Of a stretch of 57,192 nucleotides of DNA, positions 35,802-44,311 are shown in pieces (within the stretch, counting starts at the first letter, position 1; each line of letters starts with the position of its first letter). A model generated the notes under the pieces. That model ran no database searches. It was not told the origin of the DNA and was given only the letters and a program-made list of their open reading frames with translations. The position numbers and the translations under genes are program-made. The DNA is from Lachnospiraceae bacterium (GTDB lineage: Bacteria; Bacillota; Clostridia; Lachnospirales; Lachnospiraceae): assembly GCA_021199475.1 (NCBI GenBank), contig JAJQHZ010000019.1, positions 8,358-65,549 on the forward strand. Direction: 5' to 3'.

Positions 35802-37481
35802 TCAGTCAAGATAGAATTCACATGCGCCCCACGCATAGCTCTTATGTCCGTGGAAGGTGGTCAGACGCGCCAGAGATTTGCCATAGGCCGTATAGGTCAC
35901 CTGTCCATACATACTGTAGGACATGCAGTTTTCTGTAATGTACGCCTGAATCTCATCAATCAGCTCCTGTGAGTAACCGGACGCCGTCTGCACTTCCTCG
36001 ATCATCTCCTGAAGAGTTTCGTCATTGATACCGGCTTCATTCGCGCCATGAGAGTAATTGTTCATGTCAAACTGACGTCCCCACTGCTGTGAGATCGGAT
36101 CGCCGTTCCAGCTGAAGAACCACATATCCCAGTAGTCCAGATTGTAAAGATACGTATCTACAATCGCGTGATCATAAAACTCAATCGTAACATTTATGCC
36201 CACCTGCGCAAGCATCTGCTGCACCACCTGGCAGCACAGAGCGTCTGCGTCATTTCCGGACTGTGCGATCAGGACAAGCTCCTCGCCATTATAATCGGTC
36301 TGTGCAAGATATTCCTTAGCAAGGTCCGGATCATAAACGGTGTAATAGTTTTCCAGTGTATCCCACTCGCTGTTGTAGCCGTCTACACCGGCGCCGCCTT
36401 CCCCATAGACAGAGATATAAGAATCGGAGCCGATTGCAGCTACGATGCTGTCACCGTCAATTGCATAGGAAACAGCAAGACGCATATTGACATCGTTCAT
36501 AATGGAGTCGCCAGCCTGGTTGTAGGAGAATCCCATACGTCCGCTGCCCTTTTCATAGACAACCGAGTACTGGTCATAGTAAACGCCGCCTTCTTTGAAA
36601 TCATCAATATTATCTGAAGCAATCGTATAGTTATAGATCTCATTGGACTGGAAGGAAATGTATGCCATGGAAGAGTCAGAGATTACCTTGTAATCCAGAA
36701 TTTCCACGTTCTGCAGAGATTCCTCTGCGCGCAGCTCCTCATCGGTCTGCCAGTAATCCTCATTCACCGCCATGATATACTCAGCGCCTGTCTGCATTGA
36801 CTGAAGATAATAAGCGCCGGTACCAACCGGGTCGGTCGTGAAATCATGATCGTTAAACGCCTGCTGTGTATAGACGGAGGTCTCCATCATGGTAGCAAGG
36901 GCCGTGATACTGTCAATCGGCTCCTTCCAGGTAAAGCGAACCGTATAGTCATCAATCGCCTCTGAGGACTCATAATAGTCAAAATCGCTGGCGTTACCGG
37001 ACGCTACAAAGTAATCAAATGACTCCACAACATCCTGTGCCGTCAGATTGTTGCCGTCTGTATCATAGATATAATCATAAATCTCTACTACGAAATGCGT
37101 ATCATCTTCCTCATACCAGTCTTTTGCAAGGCAGGCCTCCATCTCATAGCCGTCATGATAATAGAACAGCGGCTCAAATACGATAGTGATAATGCCTTCG
37201 CGTCCCTGACCTGCCTGCCACGGCGTCCAGGATGTGATCTCATTTCCGATATAGACCGTGAGCTGATCCAGACGCTCGTCTGTGTTATAAGTGGATTTTC
37301 TTGACGTATCAATGTAGTCATAATCGCCGATCACCAGGCTGTCGATAAACCCATTTGCCTCCATCGTCGACAGGGTAGAATTCATCGCGACGGTTGCGCT
37401 GCTGCTCTCTTCTGCGGAAACGGAAATTCCGCCCAGCACCATTGCGAGAGATAACGATACTGCTACTGCTTTTTTCATCAT
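35802..37481 (-). CDS. ABC-transporter solute-binding protein (family 5) without lipobox
   Basis: The 559-residue protein is a DppA/OppA/NikA-type binding protein, with DPVGTGAYYL and the AVSYAIDGDSIV segment typical of the family. It has a Sec signal (MMKKAVAVSLSLAMVLGG) followed by ISVSAEES, a type-I cleavage site. There is no Cys in the first 40 residues, so it is not lipid-anchored as such proteins normally are in Gram-positive bacteria. It probably serves the DppBCDF-like genes at 38.9-42.7 kb, although a plus-strand gene and a Cys-rich gene lie between. AAAGGAG precedes the ATG. It appears to head an operon with FMN oxidase, MBL and esterase genes. Confidence 0.92.
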   Translation of the reverse strand: MMKKAVAVSLSLAMVLGGISVSAEESSSATVAMNSTLSTMEANGFIDSLVIGDYDYIDTSRKSTYNTDERLDQLTVYIGNEITSWTPWQAGQGREGIITIVFEPLFYYHDGYEMEACLAKDWYEEDDTHFVVEIYDYIYDTDGNNLTAQDVVESFDYFVASGNASDFDYYESSEAIDDYTVRFTWKEPIDSITALATMMETSVYTQQAFNDHDFTTDPVGTGAYYLQSMQTGAEYIMAVNEDYWQTDEELRAEESLQNVEILDYKVISDSSMAYISFQSNEIYNYTIASDNIDDFKEGGVYYDQYSVVYEKGSGRMGFSYNQAGDSIMNDVNMRLAVSYAIDGDSIVAAIGSDSYISVYGEGGAGVDGYNSEWDTLENYYTVYDPDLAKEYLAQTDYNGEELVLIAQSGNDADALCCQVVQQMLAQVGINVTIEFYDHAIVDTYLYNLDYWDMWFFSWNGDPISQQWGRQFDMNNYSHGANEAGINDETLQEMIEEVQTASGYSQELIDEIQAYITENCMSYSMYGQVTYTAYGKSLARLTTFHGHKSYAWGACEFYLD

Positions 37482-37542
37482 GTCTTTGTACTCCTTTCAT
37501 TTTTCCTTTTTGTTTGCTTATTTTCATAAAAATACCACCATG

Positions 37543-37571
37543 TTGACAAGCCTGTTTTTGGGTGATATATT
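37543..37571 (+). promoter_or_regulatory. Promoter of four-helix membrane protein gene
   Basis: TTGACA (37543-37548) and TATATT (37566-37571), 17 bp apart, read toward the gene at 37607. The binding-protein promoter must lie in the same short gap on the other strand but is not obvious. Confidence 0.8.
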
Positions 37572-37606
37572 TAATGACAAATTTTTGAAATAAGGGTGAT
37601 CCGGTT

Positions 37607-38296
37607 ATGTCTATAAAAGATAATCTTAAAAATCGCATCAGTAAAATCGATAAACAGCAGCGGGAAGAAGATACCGCCATGCGCGGAAGATTCTTTAACA
37701 GAGCCTACCATAAGAATTTCGAGGATTATGCGGAATACATGGTGCAAAAGCCGAATGGCAAAGGCAAAATCGTCCGCGTCTATACCGGGAAATACTACAG
37801 CCAGCAGGTTTCTTCTTCCCAGTATATTCTTGTCCGCCTGCTGTTTACTCTGCTTACAGCTGCGGTGATCACTCTTTTCATATTCGGATGCACAAGGGAT
37901 CTCGCTTACAATTATGTGCGCTACGTCGCGCTCTTCGAAGCGTTATGCATCCCGTTTCTGTTTTACCAGGTCATCCTGTTGATTGGTTACGTCTTCGCCG
38001 ACCGCAAAATGAATATTCACAGCTACAGGCTGTATCATGAGCAATTCCTGACTGTCACCAGATACGGCAGTATTCTGCACGTCCTGACCGCAGGAGTCAT
38101 GCTCCTTTATCTCCTGCTTCATCAGTCATTCTCTGCGAAATTGTTCATGCCCATCGTACTTTTCCTGATTTCCGCCGCATGTCTGCTCGCGATCAATCGA
38201 ATCGAAAATGCGATAGAATATGTCCACACGGACAGCGATGCTGTCCCGCCGCCAGGAAGCATCCGGATCAGTGATGCCTCCAGACGGCGCAGATAA
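37607..38296 (+). CDS. Four-helix membrane protein, unknown function
   Basis: The 229-residue protein has a charged N-terminal 70 residues, then four hydrophobic segments (about 74-95, 105-130, 150-172, 178-198) and a basic tail. No family was recognised. It is the only plus-strand gene between the binding protein and the transporter genes, with its own consensus promoter and an AAGGGTGAT ribosome site, and it converges on the Cys-rich gene. It may be a regulator or accessory of the transporter, or simply an insertion between two halves of a former operon. Confidence 0.75.
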   Translation: MSIKDNLKNRISKIDKQQREEDTAMRGRFFNRAYHKNFEDYAEYMVQKPNGKGKIVRVYTGKYYSQQVSSSQYILVRLLFTLLTAAVITLFIFGCTRDLAYNYVRYVALFEALCIPFLFYQVILLIGYVFADRKMNIHSYRLYHEQFLTVTRYGSILHVLTAGVMLLYLLLHQSFSAKLFMPIVLFLISAACLLAINRIENAIEYVHTDSDAVPPPGSIRISDASRRRR

Positions 38297-38301
38297 CCAG
38301 C

Positions 38302-38877
38302 TTATCGAAAATCACCCAGCTGTGCCAGCCGGAGGCATTCCGGCAGCCAGTCTGTAGACTTTCTCATCTCTTCACCCATTTTATCCCAGAGATCCTTTCG
38401 CTCCTGAATGTGGTGCCTGGTGCAGTCGCAGCAGCGGCCGTGCAGCGGACATTTTCGCACGCAGGGGCAGTTTTTCATTCTCGGGCTCGAACAGGGTCCC
38501 TTGTGCATGATTGCCAGTTTTTGTTCCATCGGCGACGGCAGCGGCTTCCCATCCGGTCCGACCGGACCATGCCCCGGTTCAATCGGCCCGTTCGGCGGAC
38601 CTCCCGGTCCCCCTGGGCCTCCCGGACCTCCTGGAAATCCCGGCGCTCCCGGACCCCCTGGAAACCCTGGTGCTCCCGGACCTCCCGGAAATCCCGGCGC
38701 TCCCGGACCTCCCGGAAATCCCGGCGCCCCCGGACCTCTCGGTGTTTCCGGATCTCCCGGTATCTCAGACTCTCCCGGTGCTTCCAGGACATCTGTTTCC
38801 TCAGAAATCTCCATATCCTCAGACTCTCTGGCTATCTCTTCCGTTGCCTGTGTCTCTTTTCTGTCTTTGTCATCCAT
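38302..38877 (-). CDS. Collagen-like, Cys-rich putative metal-binding protein
   Basis: The 191-residue product has an acidic N-terminus (about 1-38), a collagen-like region (about 40-100, dominated by GAPGFPGGP repeats with Gly at every third position), and a C-terminal Cys/His-rich domain with [16 protein letters not shown] then TRHH. That domain resembles small clostridial Cys-rich proteins (DUF6485 type) that presumably bind zinc or iron. It is 30 bp downstream of the DppF-like gene and so probably co-transcribed with the importer. No signal peptide is seen. A trimeric cytoplasmic metal-binding scaffold is conceivable but unproven. Confidence 0.8.
   Translation of the reverse strand: MDDKDRKETQATEEIARESEDMEISEETDVLEAPGESEIPGDPETPRGPGAPGFPGGPGAPGFPGGPGAPGFPGGPGAPGFPGGPGGPGGPGGPPNGPIEPGHGPVGPDGKPLPSPMEQKLAIMHKGPCSSPRMKNCPCVRKCPLHGRCCDCTRHHIQERKDLWDKMGEEMRKSTDWLPECLRLAQLGDFR
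38590..38745. repeat. 27-bp tandem repeat encoding GAPGFPGGP
   Basis: About four near-identical 27-bp units followed by degenerate Gly-Pro codons. This is the third independent collagen-like tract within about 10 kb. Confidence 0.85.
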
Positions 38878-38907
38878 TCCTTATCCTCCGCCTCCTTCCC
38901 CGGATTC

Positions 38908-39870
38908 TCACAGATCGTTGATTTCGCGTACGCGGCAGCAGGACACAAAATGGTTCGGCTTGATTTCCTCCAGCTGCTGCGGCTGCCCGCACTTCTCAGT
39001 CGCATAGGGGCAGCGGGCCCGGAACCGGCAGCCCGGCTCCGGATCAATCGCAGATGTGATCTCGCCCTTTAACTGCAGCCGATGCATCGGATGATCCAGA
39101 TCCGTAGACGGGATAGCAGAAAACAGTACCTTCGTGTACGGATGAAGCATGTTCCGGAACAGTTCCTTCGTAGGTCCTTTTTCCACTGCCTGTCCGAGGT
39201 ACATTACCAGAATATCATCGGAAATATGCTTTACCACGGAAAGGTCATGGGTAACAAACATATACGCTACCTTCAACTCCTCCTGCAGATCCATCAGCAG
39301 GTTCAGAACCTGCGCCTGAATCGATACATCCAGCGCCGATACCGGCTCATCACACATGATAAACGAAGGATTCAGAGCCAGGGCGCGGGCAATGCCGACA
39401 CGCTGCCGGCGTCCGCCGTCCAGCTCATGCGGATAAGAATGCCGCAGCCGGTCATCAATTCCCACCAGCTTCATCAGCCGGTCAACCTCATCGTTCAGCT
39501 CTGCTTTGGAATGGAACCGTCCACTGCGCTTCAGAGGCTCTGTGATGGTCGCTTCCACACTCATTCTGGGGTTCAGGGACGAATACGGATCCTGAAAAAC
39601 GATCTGCATCTGTTCGCGCGCCTTGTGAAGCTTTCTCCCCTTCACATGCGTAATATCCTCACCGTTCAGCAGAACCTGGCCGTCCGTCGCCTCCTGCAGG
39701 CGGATAATTGTTCTTCCCAGCGTCGACTTCCCGCAGCCGGATTCTCCTACCACGCCAAGTGTCTCTCCCTGATTGATCACAAAGGAAATATCATCCACGG
39801 CATGATTCATGCCGCCAGGAACGTCAAAATATTTTTTCAGATTTTTCACTTCAATTAATGGCGCCATCAC
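38908..39870 (-). CDS. Dipeptide/oligopeptide ABC transporter ATPase, DppF-like
   Basis: The 320-residue ATPase has Walker A GESGCGKST (42-50), Walker B FIMCDEP and the oligopeptide-transporter C-terminal Cys motif (CRFRARCPYATEKC). The ABC signature reads LDGGRRQRV rather than LSGGQRQRV; replacing the Ser that contacts the ATP gamma-phosphate is unusual, so ATP hydrolysis may rely on the DppD-like partner. Its start overlaps the DppD-like stop by 4 bp. It is part of an importer operon that starts with an esterase gene. Confidence 0.93.
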   Translation of the reverse strand: MMAPLIEVKNLKKYFDVPGGMNHAVDDISFVINQGETLGVVGESGCGKSTLGRTIIRLQEATDGQVLLNGEDITHVKGRKLHKAREQMQIVFQDPYSSLNPRMSVEATITEPLKRSGRFHSKAELNDEVDRLMKLVGIDDRLRHSYPHELDGGRRQRVGIARALALNPSFIMCDEPVSALDVSIQAQVLNLLMDLQEELKVAYMFVTHDLSVVKHISDDILVMYLGQAVEKGPTKELFRNMLHPYTKVLFSAIPSTDLDHPMHRLQLKGEITSAIDPEPGCRFRARCPYATEKCGQPQQLEEIKPNHFVSCCRVREINDL

Positions 39871-40853
39871 TTATCCCCCCTGTTCAGATTGCAACACTTG
39901 CAGACATGTCCCGGCGTGAGTTCCGTCACGGGTATCTCTTTGTTTCTACACGCATCTGTCGCATATTTGCAGCGCGGATTGAACTTACAGCCCTTCGGCA
40001 GCTTCGCCGGGTTTGGCGGCATTCCGTCAATCGGCGTCAGTCTTGCGTTATCCTCCACCATATTCGGAAGAGAGTTGAACAGGCCGATCGTATACGGGTG
40101 CGACGGATTTTTGAACACGTCCCGCACGGTTCCCATCTCAACAATCTCTCCGGCATAGATGACCGCAACCCGCTCACAGGTCTCCGCGACAATGCCCAGA
40201 TCATGGGTGATCATAATCATGGAGGTCTGATATTTTTTCTGAAGGTCCTTGATCAGCTCCAGCACCTGTGCCTGAATCGTTACATCCAGAGCCGTGGTGG
40301 GCTCATCCGCGAGGATCAGGCTCGGATTGCAGGCCAGAGCCATCGCGATTACCACACGCTGCTTCATTCCACCGGAAAACTGGTGCGGATACTCGACAAA
40401 CCGCCGTCTCGCGATTCCCACCATCTCCAGCATCTTACAGGCCTCTTCCTCCGCCTCTTTACGGCTGAGATTCTTATTGTGGAGCTGAATACCTTCCACA
40501 ATCTGATCCCCTACCGTCATCAGAGGGTTCAGCGCTGTCATCGGATCCTGGAAAATCATGGCGATATCATTTCCGCGCCGCTTTCTCATGTCATCCTCCG
40601 GAAGCGTTGTCAGGTTTACGCCGTTCATATATACCTCGCCGCCGATCATTTTCGCGGGCGGGTCAGGAAGGATTCTGAGAATGGTTTTCGCGATTGTGGT
40701 CTTCCCGGCGCCGGTTTCTCCCACCAGGCCCAGGCTTTCTCCTTTCTCCAGATCAAAAGATACGTCATTCACTGCATGAATGATATCTCCGCCAGATGTA
40801 TATTCCACAACGATATTCTTCACAGAAAGGAAGCTATTGTTCTCTGTACTCAT
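39867..40853 (-). CDS. Dipeptide/oligopeptide ABC transporter ATPase, DppD-like
   Basis: The ATPase of about 328 residues has Walker A GETGAGKTT, a canonical signature FSGGMKQRV, Walker B LILADEP and the C-terminal CKFNPRCKYATDAC iron-sulfur-type Cys motif. I choose the ATG at 40853, which has AAGGAGAAG upstream; the ATG at 40871 overlaps the permease stop but has no ribosome site. It pairs with the DppF-like ATPase to power the two permeases. Confidence 0.93.
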   Translation of the reverse strand: MSTENNSFLSVKNIVVEYTSGGDIIHAVNDVSFDLEKGESLGLVGETGAGKTTIAKTILRILPDPPAKMIGGEVYMNGVNLTTLPEDDMRKRRGNDIAMIFQDPMTALNPLMTVGDQIVEGIQLHNKNLSRKEAEEEACKMLEMVGIARRRFVEYPHQFSGGMKQRVVIAMALACNPSLILADEPTTALDVTIQAQVLELIKDLQKKYQTSMIMITHDLGIVAETCERVAVIYAGEIVEMGTVRDVFKNPSHPYTIGLFNSLPNMVEDNARLTPIDGMPPNPAKLPKGCKFNPRCKYATDACRNKEIPVTELTPGHVCKCCNLNRGDK

Positions 40854-40870
40854 TTTCTTCTCCTTCCTCA

Positions 40871-41761
40871 TCAGTCTCTCAGCTTCGGATCCATCGCGTC
40901 ACGAACGCCATCACCCATCAGATTGATTGCCAGTACGGTGATACCAATGACAAGGCCAGGATACAGAAGCAGGTGCGGATAAGAGTTAATATAGGTCGTA
41001 CCATCGCTGAGCAGGGCGCCCCACTCCGGTGTCGGAGGCTGGATGCCAAGTCCGAGGTAGGAAAGTCCCGCCGCAGCCGTTATGTTTCCGCCAATCGCCA
41101 TCGTCGTGCTGACAATGGTCGGTGAAATGACATTCGGCAGCAAATGCTTGAACATGATACTGGTTTTGGATGCGTTGATGGACTCAGCCGCCTCCAGATA
41201 TTCCTTGCTCCGCTCTGCGAGGATCTGGCCTCTCGTCATCCGGGCGCCGCCCGGAAATGTACCGATACTCATCGCCAGGATCGTATTAAAGAAGCCGGTA
41301 CCCAGACAGGCGGAAATGACGATGTTCAGCAGCATACCCGGGATGGCTCCCCAGATGTCGCAGAATCTCATAATGATGGTCTCAACAATTCCGCCGAAGT
41401 ATCCCGCCAGGCTTCCCAGAACCACACCAAGCATCGTTCCGATAAAGGCTGTAAACAGACCCAGTGCCAGAGAATATTTTGCACCATACAGCACACGTGA
41501 GAACACATCTCTGCCCATCGCATCCGTGCCAAACAGGTGCTTCAGCGTCGGTGTCGCGAACAAATCGGTCAGATCCATGGTGTATGGATCATAGGGTGCG
41601 ATCAGAGGCGCAAAAACTGCGCAGAAGATAATGATTGCCATCAGAACGCCGCCAAGCTTTGCGCTCGGAGTTTTAAAGACCCGCTTAAATGTCTTCCAGG
41701 CCTCATTCGGTCTTTTCTTTTTCCCATGCTTCGGGACATGATTACTGTCTGCTTTTCCCAT
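40871..41761 (-). CDS. Dipeptide/oligopeptide ABC transporter permease, DppC-like
   Basis: The 296-residue membrane protein has the N-terminal DppC extension with one helix, LKHLFGTDAMGRDVFSRV, and the EAA-loop region (YLEAAESINASKTSIMFKHLLPN) that contacts the ATPases. The ending LNLMGDGVRDAMDPK-type motif (here INLMGDGVRDAMDPKLRD) is typical. Five bp separate it from the DppB-like gene. The importer class covers peptides, nickel, opines and small sugars. Confidence 0.94.
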   Translation of the reverse strand: MGKADSNHVPKHGKKKRPNEAWKTFKRVFKTPSAKLGGVLMAIIIFCAVFAPLIAPYDPYTMDLTDLFATPTLKHLFGTDAMGRDVFSRVLYGAKYSLALGLFTAFIGTMLGVVLGSLAGYFGGIVETIIMRFCDIWGAIPGMLLNIVISACLGTGFFNTILAMSIGTFPGGARMTRGQILAERSKEYLEAAESINASKTSIMFKHLLPNVISPTIVSTTMAIGGNITAAAGLSYLGLGIQPPTPEWGALLSDGTTYINSYPHLLLYPGLVIGITVLAINLMGDGVRDAMDPKLRD

Positions 41762-41766
41762 ATGCT

Positions 41767-42711
41767 CTACCCTCTCTTTCCGCTCTGATACTGCGCTTTG
41801 ATTCTCGGATCAAGCCACGCATAACACAAGTCTGTCAGCAGCGTACAAACTGCCGCAAACGCTGCGAAGAACAGGGTACATCCGCGGATGATCGGGTAGT
41901 CACGATAGCTGATACCATTGAGCATGTACAGGCCGATTCCCGGGATAGAGAAAATCCGTTCTGTGATGGCAGAACCCGCAACAATATGGGTCAGACTGCC
42001 GCCCAGCATGGTAATCATCGGCATCATCGCGTTCGGAAGAATATGCTTCATGACAATCGTATTTTCATCCTGCCCTTTCGCGCGCGCCGTTGTCACAAAA
42101 TCCGCACGGATGACCTCCAGCATGGCCGAACGCGCCTGTCTGGAGTTTCCTGCAATACCGGCCAGAGAACCGGTAATTACCGGGAGGATATAATATTGAA
42201 TTCCTCCGATACCGCTTGAAGGAAGCCATCCGAGCTGTACGGAAAACAGAAGCACGAACATCAGCGCGACCCAGAAGCCCGGCATCGAAATGAGTACAAT
42301 ACTCAGCCCGATCACACCATAATCCTGCCATTTTCCCTGATTGCGGGCTGCCATGATACCCATCGGAAAACCAATGATAATCGTAATGATCATACTTGCC
42401 AGATTCATGAACACCGTTCTCGGAAGACGCTCCGCCATCTGCTGAACTACCGGTGTCTCATAAATCCAGGAGGTTCCGAGATCAAACTTGATAAAGGTCT
42501 GGTAAAAATAATTGCCCAGCTGTACCAGATAAGGCTGATCAACGCCCAGGATTGCACGTTTTGCTGCCTTTTCCGCTTCTGTTGCCTGTGTTCCCAAAAG
42601 CATCTCCGCCGGGTCGCCCGGGGTGAGGTACATAATCGTAAAAATGATGAAGGCAACGCCCAGCAAAACAACAATCATCCACAATAAACGTTTCACTACA
42701 TATCTCCACAT
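41767..42711 (-). CDS. Dipeptide/oligopeptide ABC transporter permease, DppB-like
   Basis: The 314-residue permease has six predicted helices, the N-terminal MWRYVVKRLLWMIVVLLGV segment, LTPGDPAEMLLG and an EAA loop (VTTARAKGQDENTIVMKHILPN). It is the first transporter gene of its operon, 51 bp after the esterase. The ribosome site (AAAAGGC) is modest. With the DppC-, DppD- and DppF-like proteins and the binding protein at 35802 it completes an importer. Confidence 0.94.
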   Translation of the reverse strand: MWRYVVKRLLWMIVVLLGVAFIIFTIMYLTPGDPAEMLLGTQATEAEKAAKRAILGVDQPYLVQLGNYFYQTFIKFDLGTSWIYETPVVQQMAERLPRTVFMNLASMIITIIIGFPMGIMAARNQGKWQDYGVIGLSIVLISMPGFWVALMFVLLFSVQLGWLPSSGIGGIQYYILPVITGSLAGIAGNSRQARSAMLEVIRADFVTTARAKGQDENTIVMKHILPNAMMPMITMLGGSLTHIVAGSAITERIFSIPGIGLYMLNGISYRDYPIIRGCTLFFAAFAAVCTLLTDLCYAWLDPRIKAQYQSGKRG

Positions 42712-42762
42712 TTGCCTTTTTATCTCTCCTTTCCGTATTTTTGCAGGATCTTCGTCCTTTTT

Positions 42763-43938
42763 TCATCTGAATACCACCTGAGCGAACTCATACATGGCTC
42801 TGCGCCAGCAATTCCAGTTGTGCGTCTGGCCGGGAATGATTTTCCGCACATAGCCGCTCCAGCCATCCAGGCCGCATCCGGCAATAAAACGATCATCCTC
42901 CTCGAACTCATTCAGGTGCCATTCCGCACCCCCGATACTCCGGAACAGCAGTTTATAGTCCTTTTTAAACTGCTCCGCATCCTTCAACGCGTTCAGGTGC
43001 GGATTCCCTTCGTACGTATTGTCCTTATCTCTGCATCTCAGATAGGTAAAGGATCCGATGCTTCCAAACAGTTCCGGGTGCCGCATTCCGATATAGCTTG
43101 CCTGCATAGAGCCCAGAGAGAGACCGGCAATCGCCCGATTCCACTTGTCTGTTTTAACCCGATACTTACTTTCTATGTACGCCCGGCAATCCTTTGTGAT
43201 GATTCCCTCTATGCCGTCAAAGTCATTGATGCCGGTATCTCCCGGTTTCATCAGCAGGCCATTGTTCATGACGACAAGAAGCGGCACCGCTTTTCCTTCC
43301 GCAATTGCGTTGTCAAGAATATAAGGAAGCTTCCCGTTAAAAATCCAGCAGGTCTCGTTTTCTCCGCCGCCGTGCTGCAGATACAGAACCGGATATTCTC
43401 CGCCCCTCTCGTAACCAGGAGGCGTATATACCATACATCTCGCCCACTGTCCGATGGTCTCCGAGTAAAAAATCTCGCGGGTCACCGCGCCATGCGGCTC
43501 ATCCTGCAGCAATATGTAAGGCGTTTCCGGATCGGCGACATCAATATAGTTTACCAGCTTCGATCCAAAGACCTCCATCGGGAGCCACGGATTCAGAACC
43601 GGAATCCCGTCCGCGGTAAAATTCAGCACAATGTTTCCTCTCAGCTTCAGATCCGCGGGAAGCACCGCCTCAAAAATTCCTTCTTCCGTTTCTTTCATCT
43701 GAAAATCGAAATGAAAGACCGTGAGCTTCCCTGTCGCCACATGCACATCCTTCGCTCCGGGCAGCGCAATCCGAACTGTGATTGCTCCGTCTGCGCCATA
43801 TTCCAGCGGCGGTCCCTTCGATCCCCGCTCCGGGCCGCCTCCCGGATTTCCCAGCTGTGGCAGATAATCAAAGGCGGAAACTCTTTCATAAAGCGCCTTG
43901 TTTTCAGCCACGCAGTCAGGTGTTCTGTCCACACCCAT
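42763..43938 (-). CDS. CE1/enterochelin-esterase-like hydrolase
   Basis: The 391-residue protein has an N-terminal immunoglobulin-like early-set domain (about 1-160) and a C-terminal esterase domain with nucleophile GLSLGSM (S274) and terminal His in GQTHNW (H373). This architecture is shared by feruloyl/acetylxylan esterases of family CE1 and by Fes-like esterases. No signal peptide is visible, so it probably acts on an imported ester. It is the first gene of the importer operon (AAGGAGGG before the ATG), suggesting that the importer's cargo is an ester, perhaps plant-derived; that last step is inference. Confidence 0.87.
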   Translation of the reverse strand: MGVDRTPDCVAENKALYERVSAFDYLPQLGNPGGGPERGSKGPPLEYGADGAITVRIALPGAKDVHVATGKLTVFHFDFQMKETEEGIFEAVLPADLKLRGNIVLNFTADGIPVLNPWLPMEVFGSKLVNYIDVADPETPYILLQDEPHGAVTREIFYSETIGQWARCMVYTPPGYERGGEYPVLYLQHGGGENETCWIFNGKLPYILDNAIAEGKAVPLLVVMNNGLLMKPGDTGINDFDGIEGIITKDCRAYIESKYRVKTDKWNRAIAGLSLGSMQASYIGMRHPELFGSIGSFTYLRCRDKDNTYEGNPHLNALKDAEQFKKDYKLLFRSIGGAEWHLNEFEEDDRFIAGCGLDGWSGYVRKIIPGQTHNWNCWRRAMYEFAQVVFR

Positions 43939-44160
43939 CCATATCCCTCCTTACTTACACGCATTTGTAAATAATGCATGATTTGTGTTTCAAAATCATA
44001 GTTTCATTTGCAAAAGCGTCTATACTTTTTATTATTTGCCATTTTAACATACGCGTTTTGCACAAGCAATTCGATTATCAGGCCATCGATTCCAAATGAG
44101 AAACGATAAAACTGACGGAAACAGAAAGGAATGTGGCTCTGCGCATTTTCGCAAAGCGGT

Positions 44161-44192
44161 TTCTTTACAGGAACCGTGTTTCCTGTAAAGAA
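44161..44192. other. Perfect 13-bp palindrome
   Basis: TTCTTTACAGGAA is perfectly inverted after a 6-nt spacer, within the 373-bp gap between the esterase and LysR genes. It adjoins the LysR terminator. Either a protein-binding site or a second hairpin. The rest of 43939-44311 has no gene; a weak promoter (TTAAAA then TATAGA) for the esterase lies about 44013-44041. Confidence 0.6.
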
Positions 44193-44232
44193 AAAAGCAC
44201 CTGTGCTGCAAAAGTTCACACAGATGCTTTTC
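44191..44232 (-). terminator. Terminator of LysR gene
   Basis: On the minus strand AAAAGCATCTGTG pairs with CACAGGTGCTTTT (one mismatch) and six T follow. It lies about 80 bp after the LysR stop. Confidence 0.8.
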
Positions 44233-44311
44233 TATTTTGCGCTGAGGCGCATAAGGAAATTTACAGCTTTCCACTCCCTGTCCAATCGGGTAGACGGACA
44301 ACAGCTTGCAG

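Noticed and set aside
38408-39007. Plus-strand 199-residue frame with [12 protein letters not shown] repeats
   Set aside because: Antisense to the collagen-like Cys-rich gene and to the end of the DppF-like gene; no start signals.
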